Under the pieces are notes generated by a model, which saw only the letters and a list, made by a program, of their open reading frames with translations, was not told the origin of the DNA and ran no database searches. DNA of 64,000 nucleotides from CAWATZ01 sp963784995 (GTDB lineage Bacteria > Planctomycetota > Planctomycetia > Gemmatales > Gemmataceae). Where the stretch lies: positions 372,001-436,000 of the forward strand of contig CAWATZ010000006.1 of assembly GCA_963784995.1 (NCBI GenBank), in the 5' to 3' direction. The translations under genes were made by a program, and so were the position numbers. Below are positions 37,091 through 46,764 of the stretch, piece after piece. Position 1 is the stretch's first letter, and each line of letters starts with the position of its first letter.

Positions 37091-38551
37091 GCGAAGTAAA
37101 GGCTGACCCTCCCCACCGTCACGCTCGGCTTGCCGATGGGCGAAACAGGAACGAACGACACCCGCAACTCTTTGGGGTCAATTTGTCCCAGGTCGTCGAG
37201 ACGATGGTAGAGCTTGGTAATGTCGAAGGCGAAGTTCTGACCGCCGCCGCCGTGTGACCCGCGTGGGTTGCTCGCTTGCTTGATGCCGAACATGGCGACC
37301 CGCGCCACAAACCGGTCCGCGTGCTTGTTCGGGTCTTCTCCAGGGGGAACGTTCAGGAAGACATCATAAGTCGGCGCCACATCGCTGGAAGTCACTTGCT
37401 CCAGCTGCAAGGTAACGTGTTGAACCAGCTGCCTTGCCGTTGCCGTTGGGGATGCCGCCCTCTTGTCTATCGCAGAGCGGAATTTGTGTGGCGTAACGGG
37501 GGTCGGCACGGTGAACTCAGCCGTCTGATCCCCGAGGTGTACCGCCGAACGTGTCGCACCGACGAGCTCTTGTTGAATGGTAGCCATGGGAATCCCCATT
37601 GGATAAGGGGTGGGGGCGCTGGTCCCAGAAGGAGTGGGGGCGCCGGGGCGAACCGGCGCGGCGGGAACAGGATCTGGGGGGCCAACCTTGAAAGGGGCCG
37701 GACAGGTTGCGTCCGAGTATTGGTAGTCTAACAGGGGATCGGTCAGGTCGAGGACATCCTCCGTTCGCATGGTAACGAGCGCCCCTGTTGCGTCATGAAA
37801 CTGGAACGGGACGCCCGTGAGCCAGTACGCCGACGTCAAGTTCAGGTGCGAGGGGTCGCAATCCAGCCACACTTGCCAAAGTCGATCGATGTTCGAGTGG
37901 TGCAACCAGAAAATCGGGTCGAGTGCGGCCAGGTCAGGGTCGGCCATCAACCCTCCCGGCGTCGCACCGACCCGGTTGTGGATCGCGTTATGCGGCGTCA
38001 GCTCCAGCGCCCCGGCCAGATGACCAGAATGATCGGGTGGGGCGCCGCCGAAAAAGCCACCCGGGCTGGTGGTCCCACTCGCGCTCAGACAGTTGAGCAC
38101 GACGTCGCGGGGGCCCAGAACAGCGCCACCTGCGTTCGCCACCGGGTTTCGCAGGGCCACGTGGAGGGGGTTCGGCACCCCATTCGGGAGTAACGGGTTG
38201 CGGAATGCCGGGGGGAGTGCGAGGGTGGCGGGATCCGTGGTCATGTAATTCCAGTACGGCAACGCCCACTCGGCAGGGCCGCCGAGCTTCTCGACGTGCA
38301 TGGCAACGATTCGTTCAAAATTCAAAATGTACATTCGGTGCCAGGGCAGGAAGAACGAGGTGCCGTGCTGGCATTCGGCCCAAAGTCCCGCCATTGCCGG
38401 AGGGAGCGGGTCAATCCCGTGAACCGCAGCCTGGTAAGTCCAGCCCATCGGGTCGTTTGGAGACAGCGCCCGCATCGCCGCAACGGCGTTCGCGTACCAT
38501 TCGAGCGTCTGGTCACCCGGCGGCAGGTGGTAAACGTCCTTCCTCTCTCAT
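37087..38551 (-). CDS. Tyrosinase (type-3 copper oxidase), frameshift at start
   Basis: Oxidises phenols to quinones. CuA ligands: His in QAAVHG, then HGTSFFLPWHRMY. CuB ligands: HNAIHN and DPIFWLHHSNIDRLW. About 200 residues after the core form a C-terminal beta domain as in polyphenol oxidases. The clean frame starts at MRALSPNDP, but the base sequence before it encodes RKDVYHLPPGDQTLEWYANA in the same frame with no start. Two extra bases in the AG repeat at about 38543 link it to ATG 38551 and give 488 residues. No signal peptide is seen. Confidence 0.88.
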
Positions 38552-38683
38552 AAAAAGCTTTCCGCAGGTTGCTGAAATAAATGGATGTAAACGTCATCAA
38601 AAGAAGTTGTCGATCCGTCCTGTACGACGGATCCGCCGCCCATGCCATCAATCGAATGGGCTCGACCTTGCCATTATCGCAGA

Positions 38684-39227
38684 ATCCCGGCCTTTCAGCA
38701 ACCGGATCAAGGGCCATCGCCGGGTCCGGGCCAGCGACCTGGCGCCGCACGAGTGGAACTTTCGCACGCACCCGGAGATGCAGCGCGCCGCCTTGCTGGC
38801 CCTGTACTCGGAGGTCGGCTTCGCCCGCAGCCTGCTGGCCTACGAGCTGCCCGATGGCCGGCTGAAACTGCTGGACGGCCACCTGCGCCGCGATCTCGAC
38901 CCGTACGTGGAGGTCGAGGTGGAGATCCTGGACGTGACCGACGCCGAGGCCCGGACGCTGCTGCTGAGCATCGACCCGCTGGCCGCGCTGGCCCAGACCC
39001 AGACGCAGTTGCACCAGCGTCTGCTGGAGCTGACCTCGGCGCCGTCTCCGGAGCTGCACCTTGCCTGGCAAACCGCCGCGGAGGCATCGACGGAGGCAAG
39101 GCCGGGCTATCGATGTGGTTCCGGAGCAGTACCTGGTGCTGATCACCTGCCGCGATGAGAAGCATCAGGTGGAGCTGCTGGAACTGTTTCAGGGTGAGGG
39201 ATTGGCGTGCAAGGCGTTGCTGTCGCG
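38684..39227 (+). pseudogene. ParB-like nuclease-domain protein, broken
   Basis: The segment RIKGHRRVRASDLAPHEWNF and the following DGHLRRDL and VLDVTDAEA-like residues form a ParB/sulfiredoxin-fold domain. One frame over, VPEQYLVLITCRDEKHQVEL and LFQGEGLACKALLS match the C-terminus I would expect of the same protein. No start codon is in frame and the middle part is missing. Such proteins often accompany mobile DNA, so this is a trace of a mobile element. Exact ends are uncertain. Confidence 0.6.
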
Positions 39228-39323
39228 AGGGGATTGCCTGGCGTCAGCGAAGCGAGGTTTGCGGAATTGTGCCTGAACTGGTTCGTGCCGCGGCCGATAA
39301 GCGACCCGGGCATTCGGTCGGCC

Positions 39324-39352
39324 TTCGCCAGTGTCCAGACAATCGCTATAAT
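39324..39352 (+). promoter_or_regulatory. Candidate promoter upstream of the first nuclease-like pair
   Basis: TTCGCC, 17 bases, TATAAT (39347-39352). The -10 is perfect and the -35 weak. It lies about 180 bases before the first gene of the pair. Confidence 0.4.
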
Positions 39353-39529
39353 GCCCACTGATGCAGCTTACTTGCTGCTGAATGCATACGCGGTAGGCTT
39401 TGTCGGTCATGGCCTTGGCGCGCGTCCTTTGGCTAATGATGACTGAATCCGCCCCTTGCGCAAGGGGATTTGGGCCGTTGCAGGGCAGGAAGTACATAGA
39501 ACGCCGGGCTTCTGATCGGGTAGAATGAA

Positions 39530-40012
39530 ATGCCGGATGCAAAGGACTACATTGGCAAGCGTGGCGAGGCGATCATTGAAGAAAAGTTGCTCGATTTCTG
39601 TGGGCGGCCATTGCCTTTTTTTGATCCTCATCCACTTGGCGAAAAATGCCCGATTTTCGACTTCTTGGTGGAACTGGTTACAAAGGACAAGACACCACCG
39701 TATTTCCTGGTGTCGGCAAAGTCTACCCAAAAAGGGAAAACGAAGAAATCGCTCGCATTGAAAGTGGGGGTAAAGGCGAAGGATGTGCTGGCCATGGTGC
39801 GTTGCCCAGTGCCCGCTTATTTGATTGGTGTAGATGAGCCAGATAACGCTGCCTACATTGTGTCAATGCATGGCAAGGTCAAAGGACCAATATCATCCAT
39901 TCCGACAACACACAAACTTGATGCAGCTACGCTCACTGATTTGTGGACAGAAGTGCATAAGTATTGGAAGACATTGAATCACAAGCTGAAGGACTCACAA
40001 TTTGAAATGTAG
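39530..40012 (+). CDS. Module gene A1: PD-(D/E)XK nuclease-like protein
   Basis: A 160-residue protein paralogous along its whole length with that at 53561-54040. Conserved between the two: IG-RGE near residue 12, FCGR, LGEK, DFLVELV, then K-(S/T)-TQKG, LKVG, P-YL-GIDEP, and PTT. The order Glu, Asp, then S/Q-x-K fits a PD-(D/E)XK nuclease core like DUF4365 or Mrr-type domains. It is followed 9 bases later by gene B1. Base composition is clearly lower in GC than the flanks, which suggests transfer. Function unknown; nuclease fold is inferred from motif order. Confidence 0.72.
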   Translation: MPDAKDYIGKRGEAIIEEKLLDFCGRPLPFFDPHPLGEKCPIFDFLVELVTKDKTPPYFLVSAKSTQKGKTKKSLALKVGVKAKDVLAMVRCPVPAYLIGVDEPDNAAYIVSMHGKVKGPISSIPTTHKLDAATLTDLWTEVHKYWKTLNHKLKDSQFEM

Positions 40013-40021
40013 GTGCGAGTC

Positions 40022-40873
40022 ATGACAGAAAAAGAGGCGGAACGAGCTAAATTTACGGAAAGACGCGCTCGCGCATTGGCAACCGTTCTGTTGTCAGGAC
40101 GTGAAGACCTTCTCGTTCAAGAGACAACAGACGTTGACATTGGTATTAATTACCGTGTCACTCTGCGCACGGAAAAACCGGGCCTGAGGGAATTCGGCAT
40201 CGAGTTGAGGGCGGCATATTCTCCTGTCACGGAGGATACAGCGAACAAAGTACTCAAACCGACAATGGCCGGAATGTCCCGGTATGGGCCATTTCCTTTT
40301 CCGGTCGTCCTGTTCTACTTCACCATGATGGAGTCGCAGAGTTGGTATACCTGGGTCATGCAGCCAATTGAACTCGAAGGCGAACGGATGGAATTGGAGT
40401 TGCGCCAGGAAGCAGATTGCCGGCCCTTGGATGATGCTTCTCTCAACACGATCATCGCACGTGTCGATCAGTGGTATGATTATGCTTTTGAGGGCAAGGG
40501 CAAAGGCAAGAAGGCCGGAACCACATCGAAAAAGGGAACAAAGCCCGTGAAAAGTGAAGTTGTCATAACCGAACTCGACAGCGTACTGTTCGACTACTCG
40601 GAGACTTTATTGCAAACGCGGGAGCAATTGACGGCCGCAAAGCAGTGTTCCGCCTACATCATGAAAACGTATCCGACTCCACTAAGGACATTGACGGGCT
40701 TCTGGGATCGCGTTGAAGATGAGAAGGGGCGTGCAGTAATCACGCTAACAATCAAGGATGCGATCACGAAGAAGACGGCGACAGCACGCTTTACTCTCAA
40801 AGACATTCAGAGCCCAGCCTTTGTTTATCAGCGGTTTAATGAACTACGCGGAGACATTCTTCATCCGGGTTGA
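40022..40873 (+). CDS. Module gene B1: DUF4365-like protein with extra C-terminal domain
   Basis: A 283-residue protein; the first ~150 residues match gene B2 at 53066-53551 (ERRARALATVLLSGREDLLV, DVDIGINYRVTL, LREFGIELRA, LKPTMAGMSRYGPFPFP, VDQWYD). The pattern D-x-G-I-x(n)-FG(I/V)xLR resembles DUF4365, a PD-(D/E)XK-type domain, with Arg where the catalytic Lys would be. A Gly/Lys-rich linker (KGKGKKAGTTSKKGTK) leads to a further ~110-residue domain absent from B2. ATG 40022 has AGGTG upstream. Likely partner of A1; function unknown. Confidence 0.7.
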   Translation: MTEKEAERAKFTERRARALATVLLSGREDLLVQETTDVDIGINYRVTLRTEKPGLREFGIELRAAYSPVTEDTANKVLKPTMAGMSRYGPFPFPVVLFYFTMMESQSWYTWVMQPIELEGERMELELRQEADCRPLDDASLNTIIARVDQWYDYAFEGKGKGKKAGTTSKKGTKPVKSEVVITELDSVLFDYSETLLQTREQLTAAKQCSAYIMKTYPTPLRTLTGFWDRVEDEKGRAVITLTIKDAITKKTATARFTLKDIQSPAFVYQRFNELRGDILHPG

Positions 40874-41037
40874 GCGACGGTCGGTTGAATTGAAATCCGC
40901 GAAAATCAACTCGCGTGGGAATAGGATGGTTTGGCCAGCGAAGTCGAGCCTCCTGCTCAAAATCAGGCTTTGGTCCCAATCGTACCTGGGATCAACGAAC
41001 AAAGAGCCGCATTCAACTTCGCGTCAGGACCCCCACT

Positions 41038-41331
41038 CTACCGACCGCGCCGGTCCTGCTGGTCGGGCCTTTCGGGGATGTGGAAGAACGGCGCGTCGGG
41101 GTTGTCGAGGTCGTACCCCCAGGAAAGGACGCCTTCCCGAAAGAGGTCGTGCCAGCAGGTCAGGATGGCTTGTTGCAGATCGAGATCAATCTTGGTCCAC
41201 GTGTTCGCGCCAGCCGCGCTGGCGACTGCGTCGAGAACCGGCCGCTGCTGCGAGTAGCCCGGCCCCCGCCGTGCGCACTCCCTGGCGGCGTCGAACACCT
41301 TTTGTTTCAATGCCACGTAGTCGATGACCAT
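41038..41331 (-). CDS. Small conserved hypothetical protein
   Basis: A 97-residue protein from ATG 41331 with AGGAGG upstream. It reads as a folded alpha-helical protein: MVIDYVALKQKVFDAARECA, then LQQAILTCWHDLFREGVLSWGYDLDNPDAPFFHIPER. The C-terminal part resembles the helix-wing pattern of winged-helix domains found in accessory regions of Gemmata genomes. I do not recognise a named family. Confidence 0.62.
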   Translation of the reverse strand: MVIDYVALKQKVFDAARECARRGPGYSQQRPVLDAVASAAGANTWTKIDLDLQQAILTCWHDLFREGVLSWGYDLDNPDAPFFHIPERPDQQDRRGR

Positions 41332-42033
41332 GGTCAGCGCCTCCTGGGTCGGGAACGTCTGCGGGCCCACGGTCGGCCCACCCGACAGCATCATACCGCA
41401 GACGGTCGGGTCCCGCGAGAGCAGGGAATCAGTGCCAGCCCAACCGGGCAAGAAACTCTTTCTCGTATTTCGCCGCCGACTCCTCGAACCGCTCGTAAGA
41501 ACCCCGGAACAGGCCGCCTCGGCGCGCAAATCGGCAAAGGGGTTGTCTTGCCCGCCGTGTATTTCCAGGCGAAGCGTCCCGCTGCCCCCCGGCCCAGGAT
41601 ATTGGCTCCTGACACCTTTTCTTGTCGGCCAGAAACCGGGCCTTCCGGCCCAGGCCGGTTTAAGTAGCGCCCACGGCGTTGCCGCCACCCTTGCCCCCGT
41701 GTCGGCTCCCAGCCCCGTTGACTTGATCGACGGTGTTTTTGCGCTGGCCCAACACTGCGGCGGGATGGAGCAGTTGAAATGCCCCGTGGACCGACTAGCC
41801 ACAGCCACCCGGGCCTGAGCACCTCAAGTCCTTAATCCGCAAAGCCGATTTCACTCCTGGCGAGCAGGATCTGGATCATCGTGTGCGGACAGTTCGCGAG
41901 CCGGACGACCGCGAATCCGGCCTTCCGAAGCGAGAGCGGACAACCGACCTGCCTGGGGGGTTCCCAGGAGCAGGAAAATCGAGTAGAATAAAGTGCTTAA
42001 GATGGGATCGCTGGTGCCCTATCCGAGGGTCCC
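41332..42033. other. Gene remnants and non-coding DNA
   Basis: About 700 bases without an intact gene. Two minus-strand scraps look like real protein ends: one ending at 41429 reads LFRGSYERFEESAAKYEKEF and LARLGWH, preceded one frame over by RLEIHGGQDNPFADLRAEAA; another ending at 41832 reads LRKAGFAVVRLANCPHTMIQ and ILLARSEIGFAD. Neither has a start. They suggest repeated gain and loss at this site. Confidence 0.4.
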
Positions 42034-42399
42034 ATGGCCGATGAGTACGACGTCATCTATCTGGCCGGGGCGCCTGCCACGGGTAAAAGTACGGTTGCGG
42101 AGCAACTGAAACACGCCATCGCGCCCGTCGAGGTCTTTAACTACAGCCAGGAGTTCACGCAGTATCTGGCCAGAAAGACGGGCGGCCCACTCAGCCAGGA
42201 CGAGCTGCGCAAGCAATCCTCCAAGGTGATCAAGCCGGAGGACGTCGAAGCGCTGGACTCGGCCCTTCTGAACCGGGTCGGAGAACTCCGTTCGAGAACG
42301 AACTTCGTCATCGACACACACCCCGGCACCAAGGAGCCGTACAGCTTGATGCCCGAACTTCTGGACTGGTTCAGGCATCACATTAGAGGTGGGCGCTAG
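42034..42399 (+). CDS. P-loop NTPase, adenylate kinase-like, probably truncated
   Basis: A 121-residue protein starting YDVIYLAGAPATGKSTVAEQL, a Walker A loop typical of small nucleoside/nucleotide kinases, with FVIDTHPGTKEPYSLMPEL further on. Relatives of this kind that I can recall are about 180-190 residues and contain a lid and a second nucleotide-binding segment; both are absent here, so it may be a C-terminally truncated gene. It precedes the methyltransferase-like gene by 110 bases on the same strand. Confidence 0.65.
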   Translation: MADEYDVIYLAGAPATGKSTVAEQLKHAIAPVEVFNYSQEFTQYLARKTGGPLSQDELRKQSSKVIKPEDVEALDSALLNRVGELRSRTNFVIDTHPGTKEPYSLMPELLDWFRHHIRGGR

Positions 42400-42509
42400 G
42401 TCACCAGCGATCCTGCCCTTGGCGGCCGCCCTCGGTCACCCTTGTTCCGAACAGACACCGCATCGGTATGACATCCCCCGATAAGCGCCAGCGCGGGAGG
42501 CACCCCTCC

Positions 42510-43343
42510 ATGTCAGAACCAATAGACCTCCGAGCGGCCATGAACGCGATCTCGGACGTCGTCCAGAATCGCCCTCGTCCGCTGCGCGAGCTTGATCAGA
42601 TTTATATGAAGACCGGCGACATGGTGATGCAGAGCGAATTCGTCGCCAAATGGGCCCATGAAAAGCGGCTCGCCTTCATTGGCGACGGAGACGCCATCTC
42701 GGTCTGCGTCGCTTACCTTCAGAAGCGAAAGATCTTTGAATACGGTCCGTCAAAAATCACGGTATTCGATTTCGACGAGCGAATCGTCGGCGCAGTCAAC
42801 AGGTTTGCCGACAAGGAGAGGTTAGAGCACCTTGACGCTGTACTCTACAACTGCCTCGATGCGTTCCCCCGGGCGAATCGATTCGACTACTTCTACACTA
42901 ACCCGCCCTGGGGGGCCAGCAACGGCGGCGAGAGCGTCAACGTCTTCGCGCAGCGCGGCATGGAGGCGGTCAGGTATGATGGGCAGGGGACGATCGTCAT
43001 CGCCGATGACGAGGAGCTTCACTGGCCGAAGCAAGTTCTGGCCAATGTCCAGCGGTTCGCACTCCAGAATGGTTTTTTCGTCACCCGGATGATGCCCCGC
43101 CTGCATGTCTATCACCTCGACGACGCGCCGAACCTCAAATCTTGCAATCTGATCGTCGCCTCGGTCCCCGGTAATGAGCGGAACGAGGACAGCGAGGCGA
43201 TCAAAGACCCGAACCGCCTGCGGAACTTTTACGGCCAGTCGAGAGCGCCGGAAGTTAGGTACGTAAGGGAGAAGAAACGCCTCGATTATGGTAAAGCCCA
43301 CGATGACGAGTACCAATTCGAGCGTCTGGAGGAAGGTCAATGA
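42510..43343 (+). CDS. BpsA/DUF43-like methyltransferase-fold protein
   Basis: A 277-residue Rossmann-fold protein from ATG 42510 (GGGAGG upstream). It has LRELDQIYMKTGDMVMQSEF, the SAM-type loop LAFIGDGDAISV, an acidic strand end VFDFDERIV, and FYTNPPWGASNGGES in the catalytic position. This matches the branched-polyamine synthase family, but NPPW is also the motif of amino-methyltransferases acting on DNA, RNA or protein. It overlaps the next gene as ATGA. Its place in a defence-like island, away from polyamine genes, makes a nucleic-acid or immunity role plausible; that is inference. Confidence 0.72.
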   Translation: MSEPIDLRAAMNAISDVVQNRPRPLRELDQIYMKTGDMVMQSEFVAKWAHEKRLAFIGDGDAISVCVAYLQKRKIFEYGPSKITVFDFDERIVGAVNRFADKERLEHLDAVLYNCLDAFPRANRFDYFYTNPPWGASNGGESVNVFAQRGMEAVRYDGQGTIVIADDEELHWPKQVLANVQRFALQNGFFVTRMMPRLHVYHLDDAPNLKSCNLIVASVPGNERNEDSEAIKDPNRLRNFYGQSRAPEVRYVREKKRLDYGKAHDDEYQFERLEEGQ

Positions 43344-43924
43344 GCAACATTATCCGGCCAGGTGCTGGCATCCTGTTCATGAAAGTTGGGACCCACGCCC
43401 AAGAGTCACTTGCTGACATCATTGCGCGGAAGAGCAAGGAGATCGAGGACACGGGGTATGCGATGTGGGGTTACGGCGGGAACACCTGCCACCCCCGGAC
43501 CATGGTGCAGCCGTTCGGGGAATCCTTCGCAGCCAGGAACTCGCCGATCTACCTCTGCATGCACGAAATGAATTCACGGCATTTCGCTGAACAGTTGCGC
43601 GCCAACGAGTTCTCCGTGGACGGGTCGAAGTGGGAGCCCATCCCTGAGACGATCAATGTCCTGGGGTCACGCTTTGCCCTCGTGCTGGAGGACCTCAGGC
43701 AAGAGGAGTTGGTTCTGCCGCTGGCGAAGGCGCAAGTGGCGATCGGCCTCAGCAAGGGGCGACCCGCGGGCCGCTACATCCAGGGGCAGGTAGACAAGGC
43801 ATGCCTGGAGGTGTTGGACGCACCGCCGCCCGATCTCAAGCCCGAAGATGTACGTGAGATTGAGATCAATCTCATCGCCAAGCTGAAGGCGCCGTACGCC
43901 GTCTTCTTACGAGATCACCGCTGA
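43340..43924 (+). CDS. Unknown protein X1, partner of the methyltransferase-like gene
   Basis: A 194-residue protein overlapping the upstream gene by ATGA. No named family is recognised. The segment DIIARKSKEIEDTGYAMWGY and GGNTCHP is echoed by DIESIIARKELERRAGGGLF and FWGIGN in the protein at 45572-46350, so the two are distant paralogues sitting at both ends of a small cluster. Later parts (SPIYLCMHEMNSRHFAEQL, INVLGSRFALVL) are also well folded in appearance. It ends 18 bases inside the convergent PIN-like gene. Confidence 0.6.
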   Translation: MSNIIRPGAGILFMKVGTHAQESLADIIARKSKEIEDTGYAMWGYGGNTCHPRTMVQPFGESFAARNSPIYLCMHEMNSRHFAEQLRANEFSVDGSKWEPIPETINVLGSRFALVLEDLRQEELVLPLAKAQVAIGLSKGRPAGRYIQGQVDKACLEVLDAPPPDLKPEDVREIEINLIAKLKAPYAVFLRDHR

Positions 43925-44584
43925 CAAGTCGTCCGAAACGACGAGGGCCCACTGTGCTTCACGCCGGAGATCCTTGATGTAACTCACTAGCCCTTCGAGG
44001 ATGGATTGCAGGTTGCAAGTGCCGGAGGCGCACGAGAAACAGGCCGTCAGGGTTTTATCGACGGCCGACTCGCGGCAGACGCAGCGGTGGATCGCCCCAG
44101 CACCGTGGCTGCCGACGAGCGACATCACGAGTTGTTCGAGGCACGCGGCCCGCCGCTCGACCCGCTCGCGGTGACCCGCCGCTTCCACGACCGGTTCGAT
44201 AGCTCGTATCGCCCGTTTGTCGCCAGTCAGAAGGAGCGCGGCGGAACGTCTGATCAAAACGGCCAGCAGCTGACTTTCGCCGCCGTCCAGTTCGACCCCG
44301 AGGGATTGGGCGACCTCCTCGAACCCGGCCGCCAGCAATAGTTCTTCGTCGTTCGGCTCGATAAGTGTCACTTTGTCCAGTAGGTACGCAAGGCGGTCGC
44401 CCGCCCTCTCTTTGTCGGCGATGTTTTTCCTCTTGGTAATCGCCCTCTCAAGGACGTACCGGACCACGCCGAGGACATTGATCGTTCGCGCGACACCGGC
44501 CAGGCAGCTGATCACTTCGTCCACGAGGCCGTAACAGCACATTTTCAGGATGACATCGTTATCCATCAGCACGCAGTCAGCCAT
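43907..44584 (-). CDS. PIN-like domain protein
   Basis: A 225-residue protein starting MADCVLMDNDVILKMCCYGL, with the first acidic residue pair of a PIN nuclease, then LDGGESQLLAVLIRRS and LLLTGDKRAIRAI supplying the other acidic positions. The C-terminal third is Cys-rich (LTACFSCASGTCN) and may bind metal. The start overlaps the ImmA-like stop by 8 bases, so the two are co-translated. PIN proteins are often ribonuclease toxins; here the adjacent protease could regulate it. Convergent with X1. Confidence 0.68.
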   Translation of the reverse strand: MADCVLMDNDVILKMCCYGLVDEVISCLAGVARTINVLGVVRYVLERAITKRKNIADKERAGDRLAYLLDKVTLIEPNDEELLLAAGFEEVAQSLGVELDGGESQLLAVLIRRSAALLLTGDKRAIRAIEPVVEAAGHRERVERRAACLEQLVMSLVGSHGAGAIHRCVCRESAVDKTLTACFSCASGTCNLQSILEGLVSYIKDLRREAQWALVVSDDLSAVIS

Positions 44585-45571
44585 TGCCGATACCCATGAT
44601 ATTGCGCAAGTAGTCGGCATCGTCGTCGCTCAGGGCCGCCGGGTCCAGCTCCCGCGCGGCGATCTGATTGACTTCCTGCCAGACCGGCTTTTGTTCGGTG
44701 TAGATGTGCTGCATCGCGGCGTTCGCGAGCGGCCACAGGTCGTTTGCGTGGGCGAGGCACAGGGCGAGAGTGCCCGGTTCTATCCCCATGCCCGGCCCCT
44801 GCTCTAGAACTGCCTGGGCGAGCTGCGCCGAATTGAACCGCGACACGTTCGTCTTGATGTCCGGCCGGGGCGATCCGAGCAGCAGCTCCAGCGCGTAGCG
44901 GTCGGCTTGCTCCTCCTCGGCGTCGCCCTGGGCGCCCCCAACGGGTCGCCGACGTCGATGATCGCGGATGAGGCGGCGATGTGACCGAGCATGACGTGAC
45001 CGATCTCATGGGCCAGGGTGAATGCGACCGGCGCCGGGTAGTGCGCATCGCGGCCTAACAAGATCGCGTGCCGGCCCGCCGCCTTCACGGCCATCGCGTG
45101 CATGCGCTTGGCTTCCAGCGGGAAGACGCGGAGGTGGATTACCGGCACCCCGATAGCCCAGCAGGTCGCCAGCAAGGCCTGCAAGTCGATGAACGACTTG
45201 CTCCGGAGGATGGATTGCCGCAGCTCCAAGGCCCCGACGTCGCCCACCGCGTGTTCGACGGGCAGCGACCGCACCAGCAGCCGGCAGACGGAAATACCGA
45301 AGGATGTAAGTGCGGCTTTCTGGGCCTCGGTCTCGTTCGAGAGGTGTTTGAACCGCGCCTCGTCCTTCCAGACGAATTCAACATCGTCATGGAAGAGCGA
45401 TTTCGGGTTGAGCCCCAGCTTGCGGGCGATGGTGAACCGCAGCTCCGCCTTGGCCGACTGCGACGAGATTGCCTCGTCACTCCACCAGGCGGGCCAGGCA
45501 GCTTCGATCAGCGGATCGCTCAGTCCCGCCTCTTTCAGTCGTTTCTTGAGCGCCTTTTGGTCAGCGTCCAT
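44577..45571 (-). CDS. ImmA/IrrE-family metallopeptidase, frameshifted
   Basis: Zinc protease of the kind that cleaves phage or stress repressors. The motif FTLAHEIGHVMLGH carries HExxH. The N-terminal region has AELRFTIARKLGLNPKSLF. The frame breaks near 44935 after DVGDPLGAP; one extra base continues into QGDAEEEQADRYALELLLG and to VSRFNSAQLAQAVLEQG, giving 331 residues. Upstream, the same frame is open through to the preceding gene, so a fusion with X2 is possible; ATG 45571 has only a weak ribosome site. Confidence 0.75.
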
Positions 45572-46350
45572 GTTACACCCTGCTGCTGGGCACCCGGACC
45601 ACACGGGTTCAGATGCTTGAAAAAGAGAAAGCTGTCCTTCGATGGGCGATTGGGCGATGAACCTGATCTCCGAAACCACCCTGACCCAGTCTTCGCTGTC
45701 AATTTCCCGCGCCGGGCGGAAACCATCACCAGCGCCGCGCGGGCGGCCTCCCCGAGGACGCACGGCCTGGCGAGCCTCACCCAGTAGCCGCCGACAAGCT
45801 TCGCTCTGAGGTTGATTCGGTAGTCGGACACAGGCGACTCTGCGCGAGTTCGGACGACTAAAGCCGTGACTTGGGAGTTGCCGACGGGGCCGCCCGCGTC
45901 ACTAACGTTGCGGTAGGCCGAAGAGTCGAACGCCCCGCGGTCTTCCAGCCGCAATTCCTCGGCAGACCAGCACATGAGTGCGTAGTGAACGGTTTTGGTC
46001 CCTGTGCCGCTTTCCATCCGGCTCGTGACCAGGACGTGTGGGGGGAGTGGGCGTTCGATTTCGTCGTAGTCGAAGTAGGTCCGCCAAGCCACGACTCCCG
46101 GCGGGGCGACGTCTCGCGCCGCGGGCCTGCTTTTCATGAGCGAGAAGACGACATCAACGTCTTCGCCCCTGGCCGCGAGCCTCCCGACCGACCGGCTCGG
46201 CGCGTTGCCGATGCCCCAGAAGAACAGCCCGCCGCCGGCCCGTCGCTCGAGTTCCTTCCGCGCGATGATGCTCTCTATGTCCTGCCCTGCTTCGGCATGC
46301 ATCCGCGTCCAGCAGACCACGTTCGTCAGGTGGGGGTTGAAGCTTACCAT
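45572..46350 (-). CDS. Unknown protein X2, paralogue of X1, frameshifted
   Basis: About 260 residues from ATG 46350: NPHLTNVVCWTRMHAEAGQD, then the X1-like segment IIARKELERR followed by FFWGIGN, then a basic/aromatic region and PVSDYRINLRAKLVGGYWVR. The frame shifts near 45715 (VMVSAR to REIDSEDWVRVVSEIRF); one extra base restores it and the frame then reads into the ImmA-like gene with no stop. Either X2 and the peptidase are fused, or a second indel hides a stop near 45575. Function unknown. Confidence 0.55.
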
Positions 46351-46760
46351 GATTCGCCCGCTCTCGACCTGGCACGTCCGCTTACCGCCTATCCCGCCAG
46401 TGTAGCTCCTCCCCCTCCGGCGAGCGAGACAATTTGTTCGGCGGCGTCTACCACTTTTTTCGCGCTCTCCCATACAACCCTCCTCTTCGGTCGCCTTCAT
46501 GGCCCCCTCAGGTTAGTCGGGTCCGCGGTTCAACCCGCTGATCGCAGAGGACCCAGTCCTGGCACGCTCCCCGGTCACCCCCGACGCTCAGGCGAGCCAT
46601 CCCCTGTCAGGTTCGTGTCAGGGAATGTCAGGAAAGAGGGCGGTATCTATGGAAAAAGTGGGAAGTGGCTCGTGTAGTACCTGCCTCGGTCAAATCGACC
46701 TCCCTGCGCAAGCCGGGGTCGCCAGCGTGCAGAGGTCCGACACACCGCAGTCGATGTAAC
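46351..46760. other. Intergenic stretch without recognised genes
   Basis: About 410 bases between X2 and the esterase remnant. A minus-strand extension of X2 to 46500 is rich in Arg and unlike the rest; short frames on both strands show no motif. Confidence 0.5.
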
Positions 46761-46764
46761 TGAC

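Noticed and set aside
46351..46500. Longer N-terminus of X2 from ATG 46500
   Set aside because: The added residues are Arg-rich, have no counterpart in X1, and ATG 46350 gives the X1-like length.
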